Notes: generated by a model not told the origin, from the letters alone. 8,722 bases of DNA from Syntrophomonadaceae bacterium (GCA_028698695.1 JAQVWB010000077.1:1-8722), one strand, 5' to 3'; shown: positions 1 through 6,192, counted from the first letter of the stretch. Numbers and translations are program-made.

Positions 1-1410
1 GAAGCCTTCCATAGCTTTCATTTCCCAACCTTGGGGGATTTCTATGGTAAAGAAGCTGGTGCCTTTTACTCTAAACCCCTCATTAGCAGCCACGGGTTGC
101 CGTTTTCCATTAAGGGCAATGCTTCGCCATATATCTGCCATTTGTTCACTCATGTCGTTGTATTCATTGCTAAGTGCTGTATCATCCAAAGGATACTGTA
201 CATCAGAGGGCATTTGGGTAAAGTATGTAAATCCATTACCCTGCAACACAATTTGTTGCCCTACAGGTGCCTGCAACATATCTTCTGCGGTAATCATTTC
301 TCCAATCTGCCGCTCTACTCTGGCAATACGCCCCATACCGTCATATTTTTCATAAATCTTCTTATTGAAAATAGTAATATCATTATCTGTTTCCTTTATT
401 ATATATTTGCCTTCCCAATCCTGAGGAAGTTTCAATGAGAATCCCAGTGCTTCATTTTTATAGGCAATCGTATTGGTCGGATCAACCATAAGTCCTACTG
501 ATATAGCTATTGCTACCACAGCGATAACCACCACCGTCCCAAAGGCTGGTTTTCTATAATTCAGTACATTCATTATTCTTGATTTGACGTTACTCTCCCC
601 AAAGGCCAGAGGGCTTAAGAGGCCACTCTGCTTTATGGAAAGAGAAAGCAGGGAGTTGGAATAGCTTGCCCGTATGTCCCCACTAAACTGTTTCATTACG
701 CTTTCATCGCAAGACATTTCCATATCCTTAACCATAAGAAAATAGGAAATCCATATAAAAGGATTAAACCAGTGGATAACCAGGGTCAAAAATGCTACCG
801 GCTTAATGATATAGTCATACCTTCTGATATGGGTCTCTTCATGTTTGATGATATAATCTGGTTCACTTCCCGACAGATTGGTGGGAATATAGATTCTTGG
901 TCGAATCAGGCCTAAGACAAATGGAGTTTTGATCCCATCAGTTTCATAAATATTATCATTAACCAATGTAGCAGTAGAAAGTCTGCGCTTCAATCTAAAA
1001 TAAGCAATTAATGCATAGGCTAAAAGCGCAACAATTCCCAGTATCCAGATTGTTGCTCCAATTTCTAATACGATTCCCATGGGATTAACACTAACTGCCG
1101 GATTGACCGGTGGCAAAGTAGATTGTATCGACTGATTTATTGCCTTATCGGTTATTGCAACACCAGTATTTATAGCAGGATTTTGAGAATAAATAATATC
1201 ATGGGGAATAATTTCATTATTATTGGGTATCAAACTAAAATTACTTTCAAATGAAAGAGGACATACCAACCGGAACAATACAATCGCCCAAAGAGCATAG
1301 GAAAATATCTTGGGCGCTCTTTTTAGCAGCAGCCTGACTATAATAACTGCCATAACTACATAACTGGCAGTAAGACTCATATTTAACACGGTTATAAAAT
1401 AACTGCTCAT
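1..1410 (-). CDS. BlaR1/MecR1-like M56 family membrane metallopeptidase, C-terminus cut by window edge
   Basis: The frame runs open from ATG at 1410 to base 1, giving 470 residues without a stop. Its first four bases overlap the stop of the BlaI-type gene (ATGA), so the two are translationally coupled. Hydrophobic segments lie near residues 12-28, 35-52 and 111-136. The zinc motif HEETH is at 190-194, and the usual downstream acidic partner is seen in EMSCDESVM (231-239). GESNVKSRI (271-279) is typical of the family and is followed by a membrane helix at about 291-308. In BlaR1 relatives the cytoplasmic protease domain is activated by an outside signal and leads to loss of the BlaI repressor. 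The outer part here shows no penicillin-binding SxxK region in what is visible. Instead it has two similar segments around W332 and W462 (pattern F-x-[IL]-x-[IL]-PQ-x-WE), so the signal is probably not a beta-lactam. Family call is firm; ligand unknown. Confidence 0.92.
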   Translation of the reverse strand, partial: MSSYFITVLNMSLTASYVVMAVIIVRLLLKRAPKIFSYALWAIVLFRLVCPLSFESNFSLIPNNNEIIPHDIIYSQNPAINTGVAITDKAINQSIQSTLPPVNPAVSVNPMGIVLEIGATIWILGIVALLAYALIAYFRLKRRLSTATLVNDNIYETDGIKTPFVLGLIRPRIYIPTNLSGSEPDYIIKHEETHIRRYDYIIKPVAFLTLVIHWFNPFIWISYFLMVKDMEMSCDESVMKQFSGDIRASYSNSLLSLSIKQSGLLSPLAFGESNVKSRIMNVLNYRKPAFGTVVVIAVVAIAISVGLMVDPTNTIAYKNEALGFSLKLPQDWEGKYIIKETDNDITIFNKKIYEKYDGMGRIARVERQIGEMITAEDMLQAPVGQQIVLQGNGFTYFTQMPSDVQYPLDDTALSNEYNDMSEQMADIWRSIALNGKRQPVAANEGFRVKGTSFFTIEIPQGWEMKAMEGF

Positions 1411-1769
1411 TTCGTTGCCCCCTCTATCATTTTTTTTATTTCCTCTGCTTCCTGTTTGGATAATTCTTTATCTTGTAAAAATGCAGCCAGAAAAATGGGC
1501 AGAGAATTATTAAATGTCCTTTTAAGCAACACTTCACTATCGTGTTTTTGAACCTCTTCCCTCTTTACCAGTGCTTCCACCGTTGCATTTTCGTTTTTTA
1601 AAATACCGCGCCCGGCTAATTTCCTTATCATGGTATAAGTTGTAGATTTCTTCCATCCCAATTTTTTTAAGCAAACTTTAGTTAATTCAGTCGAATTTAT
1701 GGGTTCCAGTTTCCAAATGATATCCATGAATTTGTATTCGGCATCAAAAAGTTTAAATTCTTCCATCAT
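1407..1769 (-). CDS. BlaI/MecI-family winged-helix transcriptional repressor
   Basis: A 120-residue protein of the normal length for BlaI/MecI/CopY-type repressors. Residues about 8-72 form the winged-helix DNA-binding domain: FDAEYKFMDIIWK, then TELTKVCLKK, the recognition-helix region KKSTTYTMIRKL and a wing with GILKN. The C-terminal half (about 73-118), including SLPIFLAAFL and an acidic/basic helix, is the dimerisation part. Two adjacent ATG codons (1769 and 1766) are possible starts. AGGAGG at 1780-1775 lies 5 and 8 bases upstream of them respectively, so the second may be preferred, giving 119 residues. It is the first gene of a two-gene unit with the M56 peptidase, overlapping it by 4 bases. 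It very probably represses its own promoter through the two dyads just upstream. In known systems the sensor peptidase relieves this repression; what this pair controls elsewhere cannot be told here. Confidence 0.93.
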   Translation of the reverse strand: MMEEFKLFDAEYKFMDIIWKLEPINSTELTKVCLKKLGWKKSTTYTMIRKLAGRGILKNENATVEALVKREEVQKHDSEVLLKRTFNNSLPIFLAAFLQDKELSKQEAEEIKKMIEGATK

Positions 1770-1783
1770 TGATTCCTCCTGGC

Positions 1784-1834
1784 AAAAGGTTTATCACGAT
1801 AAACTTAACTGAAGTTTATCGTGATAAACCTTTT
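1784..1834. repeat. 23-bp perfect inverted repeat made of two BlaI-type operator dyads
   Basis: Bases 1784-1806 and 1812-1834 are perfect reverse complements separated by 5 bases (AACTG). Each arm is itself a dyad of the form TTTATC-N2-GATAAA, at 1790-1803 and 1815-1828, with centres 25 bp apart. BlaI/MecI repressors bind paired dyads in their own promoters as dimers, and position and symmetry fit that role. The half-site TTTATC differs from the TACA/TGTA core of the staphylococcal bla/mec operators. The whole could also fold as a long hairpin in RNA, but its overlap with the promoter makes the operator reading better. Confidence 0.82.
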
Positions 1835-1841
1835 CTGTCAA
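1813..1841 (-). promoter_or_regulatory. Sigma-A type promoter of the blaI-M56 unit
   Basis: On the minus strand a perfect -35 box TTGACA (1841-1836) is followed after 17 bases by TAAACT (1818-1813), a 4/6 match to TATAAT. Transcription would start near 1806. One operator dyad occupies the -35/-10 spacer and overlaps the -10, and the second covers the region from just after the start point. A bound repressor would therefore block polymerase. Confidence 0.72.
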
Positions 1842-2001
1842 TAAAAATATATCAAATTTAGCATTTTTTCATAATATTAGTCGTTCTATTCCTTACGGCA
1901 AGATAACTCTATACTATCTTTACCTACAATTTCCAGGCCTCTTATCATGAAAATAGTCTGTTAAGTATAATTAACTAATATTTAATACCTTGCGCTTTAA
2001 A

Positions 2002-2844
2002 TTAACTGAGGAAAAATACCGAATAAGTTCCGGCACCGACATGAGAACCGATGGCGGCCCCAATTTCGGAAATCACAAAATCCCCGCAGCCAAACTTTTT
2101 CTCCAGCAGTTGTTTTATTTCCAGAGCACCTTCATAATCATTGGAATAGTTAATGCCAATTAACTGCTGCGATAAATCGCGCCCTCTTTGCTCCATTATT
2201 TCCAACATTCTCTTTTTAGCCTTCTTTAGTCCGTGAACTTTTTCCAGAGGTACAATAGCCCCATTAACAAAATGCAAAATCAGTTTTATATTCAATAAAT
2301 TACCCAGTGCAGCTGAGGTTGCGCTGACCCTGCCGCCGCGTTTTAGCATTTCAAAATTACCTACTATAAACAGATGTTGAATGCGGGCAATATTATCCTC
2401 TATTTCCGCCAGCACTTCTTCTTTGTTTTTCCCCGCCTGAATAGCACGGGCCGCACGAATTACTGTAAGACCATATCCTACCGAGGCGCTTTTGGAGTCA
2501 ATAACGGTAATCCGGTCCGGGGCAATGCCATCACGGGCCACACAGGCTGATTGGTATGTGCCACTCAGCTCAGATGAAAAAGCAATATAAATGACCTGAT
2601 CTGAACTGTTTTTAATTACCTCTTCAAACTCCTGTTGAAACTCAAGCGGAGTTATCTGTGAAGTAGTCGGCATTACACCCGGTTCGGAAATCATACGGTA
2701 AAATTCTGATGGGTTAATGTTTAAACGATCACGATAGGTATTATCTTTTATAGTAACCGGCATATGAAACAGTTTAACCTCAAGCTCCTGTAGAAGATCC
2801 GCTTGCAAATCACAGGCATTATCAGCGTAAAGTCTTATTGCGAT
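2002..2844 (-). CDS. DegV family fatty-acid-binding protein, probable ATC start
   Basis: DegV/FakB proteins bind a fatty acid and, in studied cases, present it to a fatty-acid kinase. Visible family motifs, numbered from the proposed start, are ADNACDL (7-13), PTTSQ (59-63), SSELSGTYQSA (90-100), DSKSAS (116-121), LKRGGRVS (167-174) and IGSHVGAG with the conserved His268. The first canonical start, TTG at 2808, would cut into the conserved N-terminal ADNACDL strand and has no ribosome site. Upstream codons continue the family N-terminus (A-I-R-L-Y-A-D-N-A-C-D) back to ATC at 2844, where ATG would be expected. GGGGGG lies 7 bases before it, and no ATG, GTG or TTG occurs further up to the in-frame stop at 2914-2916. 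With ATC the protein is 280 residues, a normal DegV length. The usual Ser of the T-D-S motif is Asn here. It is monocistronic, divergent from the MFS gene; no fatty-acid kinase gene is in the window. Confidence 0.88.
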   Translation of the reverse strand: MAIRLYADNACDLQADLLQELEVKLFHMPVTIKDNTYRDRLNINPSEFYRMISEPGVMPTTSQITPLEFQQEFEEVIKNSSDQVIYIAFSSELSGTYQSACVARDGIAPDRITVIDSKSASVGYGLTVIRAARAIQAGKNKEEVLAEIEDNIARIQHLFIVGNFEMLKRGGRVSATSAALGNLLNIKLILHFVNGAIVPLEKVHGLKKAKKRMLEIMEQRGRDLSQQLIGINYSNDYEGALEIKQLLEKKFGCGDFVISEIGAAIGSHVGAGTYSVFFLS

Positions 2845-2859
2845 GAAGGTTCCCCCCTT
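2842..2859 (-). promoter_or_regulatory. Ribosome site and non-canonical ATC start of degV-like gene
   Basis: The minus strand reads AAGGGGGG, then seven or so bases, then ATC-GCA-ATA-AGA. The spacing is right for initiation at ATC, and the encoded residues restore the DegV N-terminus. No better start codon is present in the frame. It is either a genuine weak, IF3-sensitive start like that of infC, or an ATG changed to ATC by mutation or base-call error. Confidence 0.6.
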
Positions 2860-3145
2860 TTTTAAATTTCCTTTTGGGAAACTTATAACGCATTGTAACT
2901 CTTTATTACAACTTTAAACAAGGTTTAATTATAACAATCATACCCCGTTATTTAAACATATGGCAGGATTAGCAAGTCGATTACTTAATCTCATTATTTT
3001 TGTTCGTAATTTCATGACAGGTATTTTTGCTTCCGGAATCAAGAAATTCTCTTCGCATTACTCGCAATAAAGTATAGAATTAATCATTAAGGATTTTTAA
3101 ATTCATGTAATAACTCTCCATTATTTTTAATCGAGGAATGAATTA
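2845..3145. other. Divergent intergenic region between degV-like and MFS genes
   Basis: About 300 bases of AT-rich DNA holding the degV ribosome site and candidate promoter on its left side. Before the MFS gene there is a GAGG ribosome site (3133-3136), 9 bases before its ATG. A TATAGAAT-like string near 3073 could be part of the MFS promoter, but no convincing -35 box was found. No RNA gene, repeat or coding frame was recognised. Confidence 0.6.
2928..2956 (-). promoter_or_regulatory. Candidate promoter of the degV-like gene
   Basis: A consensus TATAAT lies at 2933-2928 on the minus strand with TTTAAA (4/6 to TTGACA) 17 bases upstream at 2956-2951. It would give a leader of about 75 bases. 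A second weaker pair (TTGTTT, 18 bases, TACAAT) lies closer to the gene, so the assignment is tentative. Confidence 0.35.
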
Positions 3146-4345
3146 ATGAACCGTGAAAGAATTCTCACTCCGCTGTTTTTATTTGCTGTTGCCAGCCTTT
3201 TCATAGGTATATACAGCGGTCTATATGAACCGTCTTTTAATAATTATCTGGCCCATGTTCATCAATTGGATGCTGTAGCCCGGGGAGCTCTGGAGTTTCC
3301 GCGTGAACTGCCAGGCTTTCTTATTGTTTTCATTTTTGCCTTGTTGGCCTTTTTACCTGACACGCGCATTGCCATGTTTGCTGCCTTTTTAATTTGCATA
3401 TCGCTTTTAGGTCAAGCATACCTGGCACCGGATATGAACTGGGTGATAGTATGGATGCTTATCTGGAGTACCGGTGCTCATCTGTATATGACGCTAAAAA
3501 ACTCAATCTGTCTGCGTTTGGCTGACAAAGGCCACGAGGGGCGATTGCTGGGTGCCATTGGGGCATTGGAGTCAGTGGGGATTTTATTGGGTATGGGAGT
3601 GGTATACTGGGGAGCAACGCATTTAGATATTTCTTTCAGTGTTATTTTTCTTATAGCCGGTATTTGCGCCCTCTTAGCCAGTTTAAGTATGCTATTGATA
3701 AAACCCATTCCCCTTAAACGCCCGGAAAAATATTTGTTAATTAAACGCAAATACAGTTTGTTTTATTTATTAAATATTTTATTTGGAGCACGAAAACAGA
3801 TATTTTTAACCTTTGCCCCCTGGGTATTAATCAAAGTGTTCAACTGTGATATAGAAACCTTCGCTTTTTTGGGTATAATTGGCACGGTAATAAGTCTGGT
3901 ATTCAGGCCGCTTTTAGGCAGAGCTATTGATAGCTGGGGAGAAAAAATAGTTATTGGCATTGAATCACTACTGCTTATAATCATCTGTGTGCTTTATGGG
4001 ATGTCTCCCCTGTGGTTTCCTGCCCGTATTGCACTAATAATAATAATGATATGTTATGTAGCCGATCAATTACTGTTTTCGGTTAATATAGCCCGGGCTA
4101 CTTATTTAAACCGCATTGCCGAAAGTCAGTCAGATATTGCCCCTTCCCTATCCATGGGAGTAACGCTCGATCATGGGGTATCTATGCTGGTGCCCATTGC
4201 CGGCGGTTTCCTCTGGGCATATGTTGGCCACCATTGGGTTTTTCTGGCTGCTGCTTTTATTGCCGTTCTTAATTTAATATCTGCCTTATTCATTCCGGAT
4301 CTGGATCGCAGTTTATATAACACCGACCTCGAAACCCTTGAATAA
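3146..4345 (+). CDS. Major facilitator superfamily transporter, substrate unknown
   Basis: A 399-residue integral membrane protein with about twelve hydrophobic helices by eye: near 8-27, 55-71, 74-93, 97-117, 134-155, 163-185, 204-228, 238-256, 268-286, 291-311, 340-362 and 364-384. The central loop (188-203) is basic, as usual between the two six-helix halves of MFS proteins. GRAIDSWGEK (258-267), after helix 8, resembles the MFS motif-A loop G-x-x-x-D-x-x-G. The N-terminal half has NNYLAHVHQLDAVARG and LEFPRELPGF, which look like the characteristic signature of a subfamily of uncharacterised clostridial MFS proteins. The ATG at 3146 follows GAGG by 9 bases. It is a single-gene unit between divergent degV and the convergent thioredoxin-like gene. 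Direction of transport and substrate cannot be read from the sequence. Confidence 0.88.
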   Translation: MNRERILTPLFLFAVASLFIGIYSGLYEPSFNNYLAHVHQLDAVARGALEFPRELPGFLIVFIFALLAFLPDTRIAMFAAFLICISLLGQAYLAPDMNWVIVWMLIWSTGAHLYMTLKNSICLRLADKGHEGRLLGAIGALESVGILLGMGVVYWGATHLDISFSVIFLIAGICALLASLSMLLIKPIPLKRPEKYLLIKRKYSLFYLLNILFGARKQIFLTFAPWVLIKVFNCDIETFAFLGIIGTVISLVFRPLLGRAIDSWGEKIVIGIESLLLIIICVLYGMSPLWFPARIALIIIMICYVADQLLFSVNIARATYLNRIAESQSDIAPSLSMGVTLDHGVSMLVPIAGGFLWAYVGHHWVFLAAAFIAVLNLISALFIPDLDRSLYNTDLETLE

Positions 4346-4349
4346 CTAT

Positions 4350-4380
4350 TTCCGGCTAAATATCCCGGAATTTATATTTT
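4350..4380 (+). terminator. Probable rho-independent terminator after the MFS gene
   Basis: Five bases after the MFS stop, TTCCGG (4350-4355) pairs with CCGGAA (4365-4370) across a 9-base loop and is followed by the T-rich tract TTTATATTTT. The stem is short, so termination is probably moderate. Confidence 0.6.
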
Positions 4381-4420
4381 GTTAATATGAAAGTTAATTA
4401 AATTATGCAAACTCCTCAAT

Positions 4421-4460
4421 TAAAAGTCAGGCTAAGTCAGAAAAATTCAGGCAAGTCAGG
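4421..4460. repeat. Degenerate 10-bp tandem repeat, four units
   Basis: Four consecutive units of about ten bases share the core AAGTCAG or ATTCAG: TCAG occurs at 4427, 4437, 4447 and 4456. On the minus strand the unit reads CTGACTT. It lies between the converging MFS and thioredoxin-like genes, downstream of both. It could be replication slippage that has decayed; no protein-coding or hairpin role is evident. Confidence 0.55.
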
Positions 4461-4495
4461 TTAAAAAATTCGTTTCCGCACTAAGTCGTCTGTTC

Positions 4496-4960
4496 TTATT
4501 CCGAAACAAAACCGGCAACTTTATCCAACTCCGTCTTTAAATCATTGGAAGATAGCAATCCGGCACGCTCAAAACTAATCTGACCTTCTCCATTCAGAAT
4601 AATGCTGGTTGGTACTACTTTAACCTTATATTTATTTCCCAATTCGGCATTTTCCATTTTACTGAGATTGACATAAACAAAGCGCACCTTTTTTTCATAT
4701 TGCGGTTGTAATTCATCAAAGCTGACCAGCTGATCCTTGCAATATGGTCAAGTATCAGTACCAAATAAAACCCAGACTGCCAGTCCTTCTTCCCGGGCAT
4801 TGGCAATAGTCTGTTCTGCATTCATTGATTCATTAACTGTTGATTTGCCTTGTTTTATCGGTAATTTCTCTTCTTTATTGGCTGCCAATCCATTAATTAT
4901 TAAAAACCCGCCAATAATAATTAAGGTCACGCGAAATAATAGCTTCCCGTTTAATTTCAT
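4496..4960 (-). CDS. Membrane-anchored thioredoxin-like selenoprotein (U-P-Y-C active site; in-frame UGA at 4750-4748)
   Basis: Read through one TGA, this frame gives 154 residues. It has a basic N-terminus and one hydrophobic anchor or signal helix (about 7-26) with no lipobox Cys, a linker, and a thioredoxin fold: strand AVWVLFG (61-67), active site T-U71-P-Y-C74, helix KDQLVSFDELQPQY, strand RFVYVNL (93-99), cis-proline loop VVPTS (P117) and strand-turn-strand SIILNGEGQISFERAG. Both sides of the TGA are in the same frame and both are good thioredoxin sequence. The TGA replaces exactly the catalytic N-terminal Cys of CxxC, as in known thioredoxin-like selenoproteins. A bSECIS-like hairpin follows. 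The ATG at 4960 is chosen because GAGGTGG (4972-4966) lies 5 bases before it; the GTG at 4969 is inside that ribosome site. It probably acts as a thiol-disulfide oxidoreductase outside the membrane. The alternative is a nonsense mutation or base-call error turning TGC/TGT into TGA. Confidence 0.82.
4715..4750 (-). promoter_or_regulatory. Bacterial SECIS-like element with its UGA Sec codon
   Basis: The element comprises UGA at 4750-4748, 20 bases, then the loop GGUC (4727-4724). The stem has AGCU (4731-4728) pairing with AGCU (4723-4720), then a two-base UU bulge, then AUC (4734-4732) pairing with GAU (4717-4715). Bacterial SECIS elements lie inside the coding region just after UGA and have a short stem with G residues in the apical loop that SelB contacts. 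The well-studied fdhF element has the loop GGUCU at a closely similar distance. The fit was judged by eye, without energy calculation. Confidence 0.7.
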
Positions 4961-5408
4961 ACCGACCACCTCATACTAAATCATTTACTTTTCTCATAAT
5001 AGCATACTAACAATAAATATTACCCGCCTCGATTGTTCATAATATAACTACGCAAATTTTTGGAGTACAGGATTGCAAAAAATATTAATCAAAATTATAC
5101 TGACGATGCAGAAAATTATAATTCCTGAATATGGAAGTTCATAATTAAAAATTTTATAGAAGATGAATAAGCCTGACAAGCCGACCGATCTTACACAATA
5201 TAGCAATTGTCACACTTTTTTTAATTGTGAATAATATAATTAATTGCAGATATCTCATTTCACTTCTCAGCTAAATGTGTTAATATGGTTAATATATGGC
5301 AGATGCTGTATGAACGGATAAGGGGGTTGAGGAAGGGCATTATATTTTAAGACCCGGACGAATATCTACTCTTACCCAAAAAAATTTAAAAAGGAGTGAA
5401 GGTATAGT
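4961..5408. other. Divergent AT-rich intergenic region before the thioredoxin-like and SDR genes
   Basis: About 450 bases with no convincing gene. It contains the thioredoxin gene's ribosome site at its left end. A cluster of ACAAT/ATTGT and TCACA/TGTGA half-sites lies at about 5192-5230, followed by AT-rich promoter-like DNA. A direct repeat GTTAATAT occurs twice, one base apart, at about 5279-5296. Two purine-rich ribosome-like sites (AAGGAG at 5391-5396 and GAAGG at 5398-5402) lie 12 and 6 bases before the SDR start. The long leader may carry regulation of the SDR gene, but no known riboswitch was recognised. Confidence 0.55.
5207..5240 (+). promoter_or_regulatory. Candidate promoter of the SDR gene
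   Basis: TTGTCA (5207-5212, 5/6 to TTGACA) is followed after 17 bases by AATAAT (5230-5235), which runs into a perfect TATAAT at 5235-5240, though that lies 22 bases from the -35. It overlaps ATTGT/TTGTGA half-sites that could bind a regulator. It would give a leader of about 165 bases. Tentative. Confidence 0.35.
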
Positions 5409-6176
5409 ATGAAGATCGCTGGAAAGACTGCTATCGTAACCGGTGGAGCATCCGGTCTTGGTGAAGCAGCAGTAGAGCGTCTGCACGCTGCTGGTGCCAA
5501 TGTTGTCATCGCTGACCTTAACGAAGAAAAAGGAAATGCGCTGGCTGCAAAATTAGGTGACAAAGCTTTATTTGTAAAATGTAATGTTACTTCCACTGAT
5601 GATGTAAAAGCCACCATCAATGCTGCTGTTGACAAGTTTGGTGCTCTTCACATTCTGGTAAACAATGCTGGAATGGGTAGCGCTGGACGCACCATCGGCA
5701 AAGACGGCCCCTGGAACATTGATTGGTTTAAAATGGTTATGGATGTTAACCTGATTGGCGCTTTTAATATGCTTTCCAATGCTGCATATGCAATGGACAA
5801 AAACGATGCTGGCGACGAAGGTGAAAAGGGTGTTATCATCAACGTAGCTTCTGTAGCTGCTTTTGATGGTCAGATTGGACAGGCTGCTTATTCCGCATCC
5901 AAAGGCGGAGTTGCTGCTATGACTCTTCCTGTAGCCAGAGACTTATCCAGACATTTGATTCGTTGTAACACCATTGCTCCGGGAACTTTTGACACCCCGA
6001 TGCTGCAACAGCTGCCTCAGGCTGCTCGTGATTCCCTGGCTGCATCAATTCCGATGCCTCAGAGACTGGGAAATCCGGTTGAGTTTGCTATGTTAGTTCA
6101 GGCTATTGTAGAAAACAATTATCTGAACGCTGAAACCATTCGTTTGGATGGCGCCATCCGTATGGCTCCTAAATAA
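5409..6176 (+). CDS. SDR-family NAD-dependent dehydrogenase, probable type II 3-hydroxyacyl-CoA dehydrogenase
   Basis: A 255-residue classical short-chain dehydrogenase of full length. It has the Rossmann motif TGGASGLG (11-18), D36 at the end of strand 2 (IADLNEE) favouring NAD(H) over NADP(H), NNAG (85-88), N114, and the catalytic S148, Y161 and K165 in YSASKGG. The inserted segment of charged residues at 130-140 (KNDAGDEGEKG) before the catalytic strand, and APGTFDTPML after it, match the 17beta-HSD10/type II 3-hydroxyacyl-CoA dehydrogenase group. That group oxidises 3-hydroxyacyl-CoA to 3-oxoacyl-CoA in fatty-acid oxidation, so a butyrate or fatty-acid role is inferred; another hydroxy substrate remains possible. 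The gene has no ATA codon and relies on GCT, GGT, ATC and CTG, unlike its AT-codon-rich neighbours. This suggests high expression. It stands alone, ending at a strong terminator and converging on the CoA-transferase gene. Confidence 0.88.
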   Translation: MKIAGKTAIVTGGASGLGEAAVERLHAAGANVVIADLNEEKGNALAAKLGDKALFVKCNVTSTDDVKATINAAVDKFGALHILVNNAGMGSAGRTIGKDGPWNIDWFKMVMDVNLIGAFNMLSNAAYAMDKNDAGDEGEKGVIINVASVAAFDGQIGQAAYSASKGGVAAMTLPVARDLSRHLIRCNTIAPGTFDTPMLQQLPQAARDSLAASIPMPQRLGNPVEFAMLVQAIVENNYLNAETIRLDGAIRMAPK

Positions 6177-6192
6177 AAACTGCCGACTACTT

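Noticed and set aside
31..438. Plus-strand open frames opposite the M56 gene
   Set aside because: They are antisense to a well-supported peptidase reading frame, with no ribosome site and no family features.
1964..1979. GTTAA-N6-TTAAC as a degV terminator or Rex site
   Set aside because: The stem is only 5 AT-rich pairs with no T-run, and the spacing is wrong for Rex.
2806..2808. TTG at 2808 as the start of the degV-like gene
   Set aside because: It is the Leu codon of the conserved CDL motif, has no ribosome site, and would remove the first beta strand of the fold.
3138..3146. Two-codon mini-ORF ATG-AAT-TAA overlapping the MFS start
   Set aside because: It is only one base from the GAGG ribosome site core, too close for initiation; the MFS ATG is well spaced.
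4496..4960. Thioredoxin-like gene as a pseudogene inactivated by a stop
   Set aside because: There is only one interruption, it is a TGA, it replaces the catalytic Cys exactly, and a SECIS-like hairpin follows. The selenoprotein reading explains more, though base-call error is not excluded.
4958..4969. GTG at 4969 as the start of the thioredoxin-like gene
   Set aside because: It lies inside the GAGGTGG ribosome site that is properly spaced for the ATG at 4960.
5194..5230. Rex- or Crp/Fnr-type operator upstream of the SDR gene
   Set aside because: ACAAT/ATTGT and TCACA/TGTGA half-sites exist, but their order and spacing do not match TTGTGAA-N4-TTCACAA or TGTGA-N6-TCACA.
5290..5320. Sigma-54 promoter (TGGCAG-type -24 element) before the SDR gene
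   Set aside because: TGGCAG occurs, but no GC element lies at the required -12 spacing.
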